Source of the DNA: Candidatus Lachnoclostridium avicola
GTDB taxonomy: Bacteria > Bacillota > Clostridia > Lachnospirales > Lachnospiraceae
Direction: 5' to 3'
NCBI GenBank assembly: GCA_019114465.1
Contig: DXFM01000007.1
Span: forward strand, 32,975-96,974
DNA: 64,000 nt
Each line of letters opens with the position of its first letter. Positions within the stretch are counted from its first letter, which is position 1. Below, piece after piece: positions 15,783-24,600 of the stretch. The notes beneath the pieces were generated by a model, which saw only the letters and a list, made by a program, of their open reading frames with translations, searched no databases and had not been told where the DNA came from. The translations under genes were made by a program, and so were the position numbers.

Positions 15783-15820
15783 ACACCTGTGTTGTTCGTT
15801 AATCAAGCATGCACCTGTGT
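15783..15820. promoter_or_regulatory. Paired near-palindromic boxes upstream of the DUF2798 gene
   Basis: ACACCTGTGT (15783-15792) and GCACCTGTGT (15811-15820) are spaced about 28 bases, centre to centre. The first is a near-perfect palindrome. Their placement 40-77 bases upstream of the minus-strand start suggests a regulator operator. Confidence 0.35.
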
Positions 15821-15963
15821 CGTTTCCAATTAAATACCAAAGTCTTTTCGCTGTTTAGTTTTGAACCCGGCTATTTTAGCAGAAAAAAATGGATTTGGCA
15901 AGTGGATAAGCAGGAGAAAAAGGAGTAAAGTAAAGACAGAAGACATCAGAGAGGAGGTCCCAT

Positions 15964-17433
15964 ATGCTGAAAGAATGGAAACCGGCGGAAAAGCCGGATG
16001 AGGAGGAGTTAAAAGAGCGCCTGAAGGCGGCGGAGAAGAAGCTGGAGGTTTATCAGCTCCAGATGAAGGAACACCGGCTCCCGGTGCTGGTGCTGGTGGA
16101 AGGCTGGGGAGCCGCGGGAAAGGGAAGCCTGATCGGTAAGGTGATCCGGAGCATTGATCCCAGATTTTTCCGGGTGGCGGCTATGGCGGATCCGGGGGAG
16201 GAGGAGCGGCGCAGGCCGTTTCTCTACCGGTATATGGCGAGGATTCCCCAGGAGGGGAAATTTGAATTTCTGGACTCCGGGTGGCTGGACGAGACGGTGC
16301 GGGACCGTTTTTACGGGCGGCTGAACGAGAGGGAGTACGGCCGGCGGGTGGAGAGCATCCGGCGGTTTGAGCGTCAGCTGGTGGATAACGGATATCTGGT
16401 GCTGAAGCTGTTTCTCCACATTTCACGAAAGGAGCAGAAAAAGCGTCTGGACCGCCTGATGGAGGACAAGGATGCCAGATGGCGGGTGAGTCCGTGGGAC
16501 CGGGATCAGAATGAACATTACGAAGCCTGCGAGGAACTGTTTGACCGGTGTCTCACAGACACGGCGTCGGCCGGAGCGCCCTGGTATCTGGTGGACGCGA
16601 AGGAGAGAAAATGGGCCCAGCTGCAGATCATGGAAGCCCTCTGCGGCGGTCTGGAGGTGGCCTTCCAGAACTGCCGGACGGCGGCGCCCCTGATCCAGAA
16701 CATCTTCCCCCTGGTGAAGATGCCCCGGCTGTCTGAGGTGGATTTAAGCTGCTCTATTTCTGAGGAGACTTATAAGGAGGAGTTGAAGCGGCTGCAGAAC
16801 TGCCTGGGAGAGCTTCACAACCGGCTTTACCGGAAGCGGGTGCCGGTGGTTATCGTCTACGAGGGCTGGGACGCGGCGGGAAAGGGCGGCAACATCAAGC
16901 GTCTGACGGGAGCGCTGGATCCCAGAGGCTATGAGGTGCACCCCATCGCCAGCCCGGAGCCGAAGGAGAAGGCCAGACATTACCTGTGGAGATTCTGGAC
17001 CAGACTGCCAAAGACGGGGCATATCGCCATTTTTGACAGAAGCTGGTACGGGCGGGTCATGGTGGAACGGCTGGAAGGCTTCTGCTCGGAAAATGACTGG
17101 AGGCGGGCGTACAATGAGATCAATGAGTTTGAGCGGGAGCTCTATGACTGGGGAGCGGTGATCATAAAATTCTGGGTGCAGATTGACAAGGATACCCAGC
17201 TGGCCCGTTTTCACGACAGGGAGAACACCCCGGAGAAGCGGTGGAAGATCACCGATGAGGACTGGAGAAACCGGGAAAAGTGGGATCAGTATGAGGAGGC
17301 GGTGAATGAGATGATTCAAAAGACCAGCACCGAGTACGCCCCCTGGCACATCCTTCCGTCTGTGGATAAAAAATATGCCCGGATTCAGGCCCTTGAGATC
17401 GTGATCCGGGAGCTGGAGAAAGCGCTGAAGTAA
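15964..17433 (+). CDS. Polyphosphate kinase 2 family, two-domain (PAP-like) phosphotransferase
   Basis: The 489-residue protein contains two PPK2 domains in tandem, the layout of polyphosphate:AMP phosphotransferase, which makes ADP from AMP and polyphosphate. Each half has a Walker A: EGWGAAGKGS at about residue 47 and EGWDAAGKGG at about 301. The C-terminal half keeps the lid motif FDRSWYGR and the ENTPEKRWK segment, so it should be active. In the N-terminal half the lid is changed to LDSGWLDE, which fits the known pattern that only the second domain is catalytic. AGAGGAGG is 7 bases before the ATG. The gene appears to be on its own. Confidence 0.85.
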   Translation: MLKEWKPAEKPDEEELKERLKAAEKKLEVYQLQMKEHRLPVLVLVEGWGAAGKGSLIGKVIRSIDPRFFRVAAMADPGEEERRRPFLYRYMARIPQEGKFEFLDSGWLDETVRDRFYGRLNEREYGRRVESIRRFERQLVDNGYLVLKLFLHISRKEQKKRLDRLMEDKDARWRVSPWDRDQNEHYEACEELFDRCLTDTASAGAPWYLVDAKERKWAQLQIMEALCGGLEVAFQNCRTAAPLIQNIFPLVKMPRLSEVDLSCSISEETYKEELKRLQNCLGELHNRLYRKRVPVVIVYEGWDAAGKGGNIKRLTGALDPRGYEVHPIASPEPKEKARHYLWRFWTRLPKTGHIAIFDRSWYGRVMVERLEGFCSENDWRRAYNEINEFERELYDWGAVIIKFWVQIDKDTQLARFHDRENTPEKRWKITDEDWRNREKWDQYEEAVNEMIQKTSTEYAPWHILPSVDKKYARIQALEIVIRELEKALK

Positions 17434-17500
17434 AGAAACGGGTTCTTTTTCCGCCGCCGGTATGATATATTATATAAAGCATCGGTCCGGAGATGGGCTT

Positions 17501-18208
17501 GTGAAGAGAACGATTGGGGAACTGCTGATGGGCCTGGCCCTGCTTCTGGTGGTGTTTTTTGCCGCCCGCCATCTGGGAATGATGGAGGCCGCCAGAGCCC
17601 AGAGCCAGGCGGCCGCCCGCCAGGAGCAGAAGGTTGTGGTGATCGACGCCGGACACGGGGGCAACGACCCGGGAAAGATCGGAGTCAACGACAGTCTGGA
17701 AAAGGATATCAACCTGGCCATTGCAAAGAAGCTGAAAGCATATCTGGAGAACAGCGATGTGCGGGTGGTGATGACCAGGGAGGAGGACAAAGGCCTTTAC
17801 CGGGACGGGGATACCCGCAAAAAGATGGCGGATATGAGAAAGCGGTGCGAGATCATAGGAAAGGCGGAACCGGACGCGGTGGTGAGCATTCATCAGAACA
17901 GCTATCACCAGGAGAACGTATCCGGCGGCCAGGTATTCTACTACCGGAATTCGGTGAAGGGAAAACGGCTGGCGGAGCTGATTCAGGACCGGTTTTCCTA
18001 TGTCCTTGGAGAGGAGAATACCCGGCTGGTCAAGAGCAACGACAGCTATTATCTGCTGCTGCATGTGAAGGAGCCCATTGTGATTGTGGAGTGCGGGTTC
18101 CTGAGCAATCCGCAGGAGGCGAAAATGCTGACGGACGAGGACTACCAGGACCGCATGGCCTGGACCATTCACATGGGGATTATGGAATATTTAAACGAAC
18201 AGAAATGA
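17501..18208 (+). CDS. N-acetylmuramoyl-L-alanine amidase (CwlD-like)
   Basis: The 235-residue protein cuts the bond between muramic acid and the stem peptide of peptidoglycan. A single N-terminal membrane anchor (GELLMGLALLLVVFFAA) is followed by an Amidase_3 domain with zinc ligands in VVIDAGHGGNDPG, a Glu in NDSLEKDINLAI, His in VVSIHQNS, and the catalytic Glu in IVIVECGFLSN. Size and single-anchor layout match sporulation amidase CwlD, which acts in making cortex muramic lactam, but this assignment is not certain. A GTG at 17501 is chosen because a TATGAT -10-like box lies just upstream, at 17462-17467; a longer start at 17462 would overlap it. Confidence 0.8.
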   Translation: MKRTIGELLMGLALLLVVFFAARHLGMMEAARAQSQAAARQEQKVVVIDAGHGGNDPGKIGVNDSLEKDINLAIAKKLKAYLENSDVRVVMTREEDKGLYRDGDTRKKMADMRKRCEIIGKAEPDAVVSIHQNSYHQENVSGGQVFYYRNSVKGKRLAELIQDRFSYVLGEENTRLVKSNDSYYLLLHVKEPIVIVECGFLSNPQEAKMLTDEDYQDRMAWTIHMGIMEYLNEQK

Positions 18209-18232
18209 TACGCAAAGAAAAGGAGAGACCAG

Positions 18233-19357
18233 ATGATTAAGAAGGAAGTTCTGGAGATCAGAAAATTATTCCGCATGGAGGACTGCTGTCTGACCCGCAT
18301 CTGCGGCTGCTATGTGGATTATGAGAAAACGAAAAAGCTGGAGTTTAAGGAGACCTTTCTCTCCCTGCCGGAAGAGGAAGGTTTTAAATATCTGAAGCTG
18401 TTTAAAAAGGCTCTCTCGGGGAATCTGGGCAGAAACCTGCAGAATATTGAGTTTCCCCTGGCCGAGGAGGGGGAAGGCGGCAGACAGCAGTTTCTGTATC
18501 AGGTGCGGGAATCCGGGCTGAAGGATGAGGATCTGCTGGATCAGATGTATGACAGGATCATTGAGGCCTATCCTTACGGAGAGAACTATCTGATCCTCAT
18601 GATTCACGGCCTTTACGACGTGCCGGGACGGGCGACGGACGGCACCACCATGGAGGATGCCTCCGACACGGTGTATGAGTTTGTGCTGGGCTGCATCTGC
18701 CCGGTGGCCCTGTCCAAGCCGGGCCTCTGCTACAATGAGGAGAACAACCACATTGAGGACCGCTCCAGGGACTGGCTGGTGGGAGATCCCATGACGGGAT
18801 TTCTGTTTCCGGCCTTCAATGACCGCCAGTCTGACATACATAGTCTGCTGTATTATTCCAAAAAGGCGGCGGATCTCCAGCCGGAATTTGTGGAGACCAT
18901 GTTTGGCTGCACGGCTCCGGTGGACGCGGGAACCCAGAAGGAGATGTTCAACACCATTATCTCCGACACGCTGGGGGCGGACTGCAGCTATGAGGCAGTG
19001 CGGGAGATCCACGATAATCTGCAGGAGATGATTGCCGCCCACGAGGACGACCCGGAGCCTCTGGAGCTTTCCGGACGGGATGTGAAGCGGCTTTTGGAGA
19101 TGAGCGGCGTGCCGGAGGAGAAAATGGAGAATTTTGACCGGGAGTATGCGGAAACTGCCGGGGAGAAGACCACGCTCATGGCGGAAAATATTACGGATTC
19201 CCGGAAATTCAGCATCAAGACGCCGGACATTACCATTCAGGTGAGTCCGGAGTGCGCAGGGCTGATTGAGACGAAGGTGATTGACGGCAGGAAATGCCTG
19301 GTGATCGCCGTGGACGACAACGTGGAAGTGAACGGAATGCCCGTAAAAGGGATCTGA
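18233..19357 (+). CDS. DUF4317 domain protein
   Basis: The 374-residue cytoplasmic protein spans the full DUF4317 family, which is common in Clostridia and of unknown function. It has no signal peptide or membrane segment. Recognisable are the conserved N-terminus with MEDCCLTRICGCYVDYEK and the central GENYLILMIHGLYDVPG. A ribosome site (AAGGAGAG) is 7 bases before the ATG. It follows the amidase by 24 bases, so co-transcription is likely, although no functional link is known. Confidence 0.8.
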   Translation: MIKKEVLEIRKLFRMEDCCLTRICGCYVDYEKTKKLEFKETFLSLPEEEGFKYLKLFKKALSGNLGRNLQNIEFPLAEEGEGGRQQFLYQVRESGLKDEDLLDQMYDRIIEAYPYGENYLILMIHGLYDVPGRATDGTTMEDASDTVYEFVLGCICPVALSKPGLCYNEENNHIEDRSRDWLVGDPMTGFLFPAFNDRQSDIHSLLYYSKKAADLQPEFVETMFGCTAPVDAGTQKEMFNTIISDTLGADCSYEAVREIHDNLQEMIAAHEDDPEPLELSGRDVKRLLEMSGVPEEKMENFDREYAETAGEKTTLMAENITDSRKFSIKTPDITIQVSPECAGLIETKVIDGRKCLVIAVDDNVEVNGMPVKGI

Positions 19358-19373
19358 CAAACTGAATTTGAGC

Positions 19374-19403
19374 ACAAAAACAGGCGGCCTTTCAGGGCCG
19401 CCT
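19374..19403 (-). terminator. Terminator of asnA
   Basis: AGGCGGCC pairs with GGCCGCCT around a 6-base loop; on the minus strand it is followed by GTTTTTGTG. It sits between the convergent DUF4317 gene and asnA. Confidence 0.75.
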
Positions 19404-19425
19404 CGTCTGTATGCCGGACTTTGCA

Positions 19426-20433
19426 TTAAAGCAGATAGATATTGTGCTCTTCGCACTCTTTCCGCATTCCCTTCGGCCAGATGCTGGCCTGTACCTCGCC
19501 GATGTGGGCGCGGCAGAGAAGGAGCATGCAGAGTCTGGACTGGCCGATACCGCCGCCGATGGTGTAGGGCAGCTCGCCGTTTAACAGCATCCGGTGGAAG
19601 GGAAGGTTTTCCCGCTCCGGACATCCCGCTTTTAACAGCTGCTCGTGAAGAGCTTTTTCGTCCACGCGGATTCCCATGCTGGAGATCTCCAGAGCCTGCT
19701 GCAGGGGCTCAAACCAGAACAGAATGTCGCCGTTTAAGGACCAGTCGTCGTAGTCCGGGGCGCGGCCGTCGTGGGGCTTGCCGCTGGCCAGCTTGTCGCC
19801 GATCTGCATCAGGAAGACGCAGCCGTGCTCTTTGCAGATCAGATTCTCCCGCTCCTTGGGAGTCTTGTCGGGCCACCGGTCCTCCAGTTCCTGAGTGGTC
19901 ACGAAGGTGATGTCCTTGGGAAGATGGTTGACGGCTTCGGGGTATTTGTACCACACCTCATGCTGCATGTGCTTGATGATCTTGAAAATGGTGCGTACCG
20001 TCTCCTCCAGGGTCTCCCGGTTCCGGTCCTCCCTGCGGATGACCTTCTCCCAGTCCCACTGGTCCACGTAGCAGGAGTGAAGATTGTCCAGCTCCTCGTC
20101 CCGCCGGATGGCGTTCATGTTGGTGTAAAGGCCTTCGCCTACCTGAAATCCATATTTCTTTAAAGCCATGCGCTTCCATTTGGCCAGAGAGTGGACAACC
20201 TCCACAGTCTCCCCCGGCACCGCTGCGATGTCAAAAGAGACGGGGCGCTCCACGCCGTTTAAATCGTCGTTTAAACCGCTGCTCTTGGGCAGAAACAGGG
20301 GAGCAGAGATTCTCTCCAGGTTCATTTCCCTTCCGAATTCCTTCTGGAAGGTATCGCGGATGTATTTGATGGCTTCCTGGGTCTGGCGGATATTCAGCTT
20401 CGGGTCATAATCTTTTGGGAAAATAAGTGCCAT
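19426..20433 (-). CDS. asnA: Aspartate-ammonia ligase
   Basis: The 335-residue enzyme makes asparagine from aspartate, ammonia and ATP. It is the class-II tRNA-synthetase-like AsnA, with the conserved pieces [69 protein letters not shown] and the C-terminal [14 protein letters not shown] (each cited as a segment). The ATG at 20433 is preceded at 6 bases by AGGAGG, better than a slightly upstream in-frame ATG. The gene is monocistronic, with its own promoter and terminator. The short leader has no T-box. Confidence 0.93.
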   Translation of the reverse strand: MALIFPKDYDPKLNIRQTQEAIKYIRDTFQKEFGREMNLERISAPLFLPKSSGLNDDLNGVERPVSFDIAAVPGETVEVVHSLAKWKRMALKKYGFQVGEGLYTNMNAIRRDEELDNLHSCYVDQWDWEKVIRREDRNRETLEETVRTIFKIIKHMQHEVWYKYPEAVNHLPKDITFVTTQELEDRWPDKTPKERENLICKEHGCVFLMQIGDKLASGKPHDGRAPDYDDWSLNGDILFWFEPLQQALEISSMGIRVDEKALHEQLLKAGCPERENLPFHRMLLNGELPYTIGGGIGQSRLCMLLLCRAHIGEVQASIWPKGMRKECEEHNIYLL

Positions 20434-20463
20434 ATCGCTACCTCCTGATAAAATCACTTTCCC

Positions 20464-20492
20464 ATCTTATCAGAATGCAGCGGAGAATGCAA
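20464..20492 (-). promoter_or_regulatory. Promoter of asnA
   Basis: Minus-strand TTGCAT (20492-20487), a 17-base spacer and TAAGAT (20469-20464). Confidence 0.6.
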
Positions 20493-20502
20493 GAGAAATC
20501 CA

Positions 20503-20532
20503 TTGATATTAGGGGCTGAAGTGTGATATGTT
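20503..20532 (+). promoter_or_regulatory. Probable promoter of the threonylcarbamoyl-AMP synthase operon
   Basis: TTGATA (20503-20508) and TATGTT (20527-20532) are 18 bases apart. It is divergent from the asnA promoter. Confidence 0.4.
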
Positions 20533-20589
20533 ATAGGTTGAAAGTTTTTTTGCGGGGCAGGGACGGACCTGCCGGAAAAGAGGCATAGA

Positions 20590-21660
20590 ATGGAGACAAA
20601 ACGAGTTGTGATAAAAGATGTGAAGCATCCCCGGGACGGGGAGCTTCTGGAAGCGGCGCAGATCTTAAGGGACGGCGGTCTGGTGGCCTTTCCCACGGAG
20701 ACCGTCTACGGCCTGGGGGCCAACGCCTTAAATGAGGAGGCGGCGAAAAAGATCTACGCGGCGAAGGGGCGGCCGTCGGATAACCCCCTGATCGCCCATA
20801 TATCCGGGGAGAAGGAGCTGGCTCCCCTGGTGGCGGAGATCCCGGAGACGGCGAAAAAGCTGATGAAGGCCTACTGGCCGGGGCCGCTGACCATAATATT
20901 CAGAAAGAGCGATAAAGTGCCTTACGGCACCACCGGCGGCCTGGACACGGTGGCGGTGCGGATGCCCAGCGATCCCATTGCCAACCGGATGATCGCTCTG
21001 GCGGGAGTGCCGGTGGCGGCGCCCAGCGCCAACACTTCCGGACGGCCCAGCCCTACCACGGCTGACCATGTGTGGGAGGATTTAAGCGGAAAGATTGAGA
21101 TGATTCTGGACGGCGGCCCTGTGGGCATCGGCCTGGAGTCCACCATTGTGGACGTGACCGGAGAGGTGCCCATGCTGCTGCGTCCCGGCGCCATCACCCT
21201 GGAGATGCTGCGGGAGCTTCTGGGACAGGTGGATGTGGATCCGGCGGTGACCGGCCCCATGAGTCCCGGGATGCACCCGAAGGCGCCGGGAATGAAGTAC
21301 CGCCATTATGCGCCGAAGGCGGACATGACCCTGGTGGAAGGCGGGACGGAAGCCATGGCGGCGGAGATCTGCCGTCTGGCCCAGGAGAGTATTTCCCAGG
21401 GGAAGAAGACCGGTGTGATCTGCACGGAGGAGACCCGGCATCTCTACCCGGAGAGCCTGCTTGGACAGGCGCAGTTTCGCAGCATGGGAGTGCGGGCGAA
21501 GGAGGAGACCATCGCCCATAACCTGTACGCAGTGCTGAGGGAATTTGACGATATCGGGGTGGACCGCATTTTCTGCGAGGCATTTCCGGAGACGGAGCTG
21601 GGACAGGCCATTATGAACCGCCTCATCAAGGCGGCGGGACACAAGATTGTGAAGGTGTGA
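20590..21660 (+). CDS. L-threonylcarbamoyladenylate synthase
   Basis: The 356-residue enzyme makes threonylcarbamoyl-AMP for the t6A37 modification of ANN-decoding tRNAs. It is the long Sua5/YwlC type: an N-terminal YrdC domain (FPTETVYGLGANAL, the nucleotide-binding KGRPSDNPLIAHI, and SAPSANTSGRPSPT-like stretches) followed by a C-terminal Sua5 domain of about 130 residues beginning near PGMKYRHYAPKADM. Start at ATG 20590. It is the first gene of a compact run (dCMP deaminase, radical SAM, nth, exonuclease), with 17 bases to the next start. Confidence 0.9.
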   Translation: METKRVVIKDVKHPRDGELLEAAQILRDGGLVAFPTETVYGLGANALNEEAAKKIYAAKGRPSDNPLIAHISGEKELAPLVAEIPETAKKLMKAYWPGPLTIIFRKSDKVPYGTTGGLDTVAVRMPSDPIANRMIALAGVPVAAPSANTSGRPSPTTADHVWEDLSGKIEMILDGGPVGIGLESTIVDVTGEVPMLLRPGAITLEMLRELLGQVDVDPAVTGPMSPGMHPKAPGMKYRHYAPKADMTLVEGGTEAMAAEICRLAQESISQGKKTGVICTEETRHLYPESLLGQAQFRSMGVRAKEETIAHNLYAVLREFDDIGVDRIFCEAFPETELGQAIMNRLIKAAGHKIVKV

Positions 21661-21677
21661 GAAGGAGGGACGTTTTC

Positions 21678-22172
21678 ATGTCACAGAAGAGAACGGATTA
21701 TATTACCTGGGACGAGTATTTTATGGGTGTGGCCATGCTGGCGGCAAAGCGGTCGAAAGATCCCAGCACCCAGGTGGGGGCCTGCATTGTCAGCGAGGAC
21801 AACAAGATTCTGTCCATGGGCTACAATGGATTCCCCAAGGGCTGTTCCGACGACGAGTTCCCCTGGGGGAAGGAGCATGAGGCGGACGATCCCTACAACG
21901 CGAAGTATTTTTACTCCACCCACAGCGAGCTGAACGCCATTTTAAACTACCGGGGCGGGAGCCTGGAGGGAAGCAAGCTGTACGTGACCCTCTTCCCCTG
22001 CAATGAGTGCGCCAAGGCCATCATCCAGGCGGGAATCAAGACCCTCATTTACGGGGAGGACAAATACGCGGACACCCCGGCGGTGCGGGCATCCAAGCGG
22101 ATGCTCAACGCGGCGGGAGTGCGCTACTATCAGTATCAGCCCACGGGCAGAAAGATTATGCTGGAAGTGTAG
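21678..22172 (+). CDS. Deoxycytidylate (dCMP) deaminase family protein
   Basis: The 164-residue enzyme deaminates dCMP to dUMP for thymidylate synthesis. Zinc and catalytic residues are visible: His82 and Glu84 in THSELNAI, Cys108 and Cys111 in PCNECAK. STQVGACIV and the extended segment after YNGFPKG fit dCMP deaminase/ComEB-like proteins. The ATG at 21678 follows GAAGGAGG by 9 bases. It lies between the threonylcarbamoyl-AMP synthase gene and a radical SAM gene that starts 2 bases after its stop. Confidence 0.85.
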   Translation: MSQKRTDYITWDEYFMGVAMLAAKRSKDPSTQVGACIVSEDNKILSMGYNGFPKGCSDDEFPWGKEHEADDPYNAKYFYSTHSELNAILNYRGGSLEGSKLYVTLFPCNECAKAIIQAGIKTLIYGEDKYADTPAVRASKRMLNAAGVRYYQYQPTGRKIMLEV

Positions 22173-22174
22173 AG

Positions 22175-23944
22175 ATGAGAGTTTTGCTTGCGGCGATTAA
22201 CGCGAAATACATTCACTCCAATCTGGGAGTGTACAGTTTAAAAGCATACGGGGAAAGCCGGGTGCCGGGCCTTCAGGCGGAGATCGGGGAATACACCATC
22301 AACCACCGCATGGACCTGGTGCTCCAGGACCTTTATTTGAAAAAGCCGGATTTTCTCGGCTTTTCCTGTTATATCTGGAATATAAAATATGTGGAGGAGC
22401 TGGCGGAGGACTTATCCCGTCTGCTGCCGGAGACGAGGATCTGGCTGGGCGGTCCGGAGGCTTCCTACCGGGCGGAGGAGCTGCTGCGGGCTCATCCCTG
22501 GGCGGAAGGGGTCATGGTGGGCGAGGGAGAGAAAACCTTTGCTCAGCTGATGGAGGCTCTGGGCGCCGGTTCGGCAAAGGAAAGCGGGCAGCCGGATACC
22601 GCCCCGGAATCGTCCGGACTGGAAAAGGTCCGGGGCATTGTGTTCCGGCGGGAGGACGGCTCCATCGTCCGCACCCGGCCCCAGGAGGTCCTGGACATGG
22701 ATGAGATTCCCTTCAGCTACGGGAATCTGGACGGATTTGAAAACAGGATCATCTATTATGAGAGCAGCCGCGGCTGCCCCTTTTCCTGCAGCTACTGCCT
22801 GTCCTCCATTGACAAGCGGGTGCGGTTCCGCAGTCTGGACCTGGTAGAACGGGAGCTGGACTGTTTTCTGGAGAAGAAGGTTCCCCAGGTGAAGTTTGTG
22901 GACCGGACCTTCAACTGCAGAAAGAGCCATACCATGGCGGTGTGGCGCTACATTTCCGAACATGACAACGGGATGACCAATTTTCACTTTGAAATTTCCG
23001 CCGATCTGCTGGACGAGGAGGAGCTGGAGCTCCTGGGCCGGATGCGGCCGGGGCTGGTTCAGCTGGAGATCGGAGTGCAGAGCACCAACCCGGACACCAT
23101 CCGGGAGATCCGGCGGAAGACGGACTTAAAAAAACTGGAGGCGGCGGTTCGGCGGATCAACGGATATCACAACATCCATCAGCACCTGGATCTCATCGCC
23201 GGTCTTCCCTGGGAGGACTATGACAGCTTCCGACGTTCTTTTGACGATGTGTACCGGATGGAGCCGGACCAGCTGCAGCTGGGATTTCTGAAGGTGCTGA
23301 GCGGTTCCCACATGGCGGAAGCAGCGGCAGATTACGGCCTGATCTGCAGCAGCAGCCCGCCCTATGAGGTCCTTTCCACCAGGTGGCTTCCCTATGAGGA
23401 CGTGATCCGGCTAAAGGGAGTGGAGGAGATGGTGGAGGTCTACTACAACAGCCGCCAGTTCACGGTGACCATGGAAACCCTGGCGGAGGAATTTGGCTCC
23501 CCCTTTGCGCTCTTTGAGCGCCTGGCCTGTTATTATGAGAAAAACGGCCTTGAGGGAATCAGCCACAGCCGTCTGGCCCGGTATGAGATCCTGTACCGGT
23601 TTATTCTGGAAAACCATCTGGAAAAAACGGGGGCGGATGGAATCTCCTATAAGGACCGGCTGATGAAGGACCTGTACCTGCGGGAGAATGCGAAGAGCCG
23701 TCCGTCCTTCGCCCCGGATTTAAGCCGGTACAAAGAGCAGCTGCGGCCGTTTTACGGGAACCGGGAAAAACGGAAGAATATTCACGCCGAGGTGCTGGGA
23801 AATGGGGAGATTCTGCTGTTTGATTATGAGAAACGGGATCCCCTCACCTATAACGCCGCTGTGGAGACGGCCGGATGGCTGGAGGAAACCGGCGGAATCC
23901 TCGGGAAAGCAGGAATAGAAGAGAAAAAAGGACAGACAATATGA
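22175..23944 (+). CDS. B12-binding domain/radical SAM protein (DUF4080 type)
   Basis: The 589-residue protein begins with a cobalamin-binding-like Rossmann domain (MRVLLAAINAKYIHSNLG, IWLGGPEASYRAEEL, GVMVGEGEKTF). The radical SAM domain carries the 4Fe-4S motif RGCPFSCSYCLSS (CxxxCxxC) and LIAGLPWEDYDSF. The C-terminal 150 residues match DUF4080. Its substrate is unknown. A low-complexity insert (about residues 131-152) lies between the two first domains. The start ATG at 22175 comes 2 bases after the previous stop, and its stop overlaps the start of nth (ATGA), so it is tightly coupled to DNA-repair-type genes; the link is only positional. Confidence 0.82.
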   Translation: MRVLLAAINAKYIHSNLGVYSLKAYGESRVPGLQAEIGEYTINHRMDLVLQDLYLKKPDFLGFSCYIWNIKYVEELAEDLSRLLPETRIWLGGPEASYRAEELLRAHPWAEGVMVGEGEKTFAQLMEALGAGSAKESGQPDTAPESSGLEKVRGIVFRREDGSIVRTRPQEVLDMDEIPFSYGNLDGFENRIIYYESSRGCPFSCSYCLSSIDKRVRFRSLDLVERELDCFLEKKVPQVKFVDRTFNCRKSHTMAVWRYISEHDNGMTNFHFEISADLLDEEELELLGRMRPGLVQLEIGVQSTNPDTIREIRRKTDLKKLEAAVRRINGYHNIHQHLDLIAGLPWEDYDSFRRSFDDVYRMEPDQLQLGFLKVLSGSHMAEAAADYGLICSSSPPYEVLSTRWLPYEDVIRLKGVEEMVEVYYNSRQFTVTMETLAEEFGSPFALFERLACYYEKNGLEGISHSRLARYEILYRFILENHLEKTGADGISYKDRLMKDLYLRENAKSRPSFAPDLSRYKEQLRPFYGNREKRKNIHAEVLGNGEILLFDYEKRDPLTYNAAVETAGWLEETGGILGKAGIEEKKGQTI

Positions 23945-24600
23945 AAAAACGAGAGACAAAGGCGGAGAGGGACGCGCGGGTGCAGCAGGTGCTGGAACGT
24001 CTGGATCAGGAATACGGGACAGATTACCGGTGTTATCTGGAGTATGAGACGCCGTGGCAGCTGCTGATCGCGGTGATTTTGAGCGCCCAGTGCACCGACG
24101 CCAGGGTGAACCTGGTGACCAGGGACCTGTTCCGGAAGTACGATACCCTGGAGAAATTTGCCGGGGCGGACCAGGCGGAGCTGGAAAAAGATATCCATTC
24201 CATCGGATTTTACCGGATGAAGGCGAAAAATATCATCGCCTGCTGCCGACGCCTGGTGACGGAGTACGGAGGCCAGGTGCCGGAGGACATCAAAGATCTC
24301 ACCTCCCTGGCGGGGGTGGGGCGCAAGACGGCCAACGTGATCCGGGGAAATATCTACCATGTGCCCAGCATTGTGGTGGACACCCATGTGAAGCGGATTT
24401 CCAGAAAGCTGGGATTTGCCAAAGAGGAAGATCCGGAAAAGATCGAGTACGAGCTGATGAAGGTGCTGCCGGAGGACCACTGGATTCTGTGGAACATCCA
24501 CATCATCACCCTGGGCCGGACCATCTGCACTGCCAGAAGCCCCAAATGCAGTCAGTGCTTTTTAAAGGATCTCTGCCCCGGCAGGGAGGATACGAAATGA
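23941..24600 (+). CDS. nth: Endonuclease III
   Basis: The 219-residue DNA glycosylase/AP lyase removes oxidised pyrimidines in base excision repair. It has the helix-hairpin-helix LAGVGRKTANVI with catalytic Lys129, the acidic Asp147 in VVDTHVKR, and a C-terminal 4Fe-4S loop with four cysteines in the Cys-x6-Cys-x2-Cys-x5-Cys spacing (CTARSPKCSQCFLKDLC). It overlaps the upstream radical SAM gene by 4 bases and the downstream exonuclease gene by 4 bases, so translation is likely coupled. Confidence 0.93.
   Translation: MKKRETKAERDARVQQVLERLDQEYGTDYRCYLEYETPWQLLIAVILSAQCTDARVNLVTRDLFRKYDTLEKFAGADQAELEKDIHSIGFYRMKAKNIIACCRRLVTEYGGQVPEDIKDLTSLAGVGRKTANVIRGNIYHVPSIVVDTHVKRISRKLGFAKEEDPEKIEYELMKVLPEDHWILWNIHIITLGRTICTARSPKCSQCFLKDLCPGREDTK

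Noticed and set aside
20434..20589. T-box or amino-acid riboswitch upstream of asnA
   Set aside because: The promoter lies within 60 bases of the start, so the leader is too short for a T-box.
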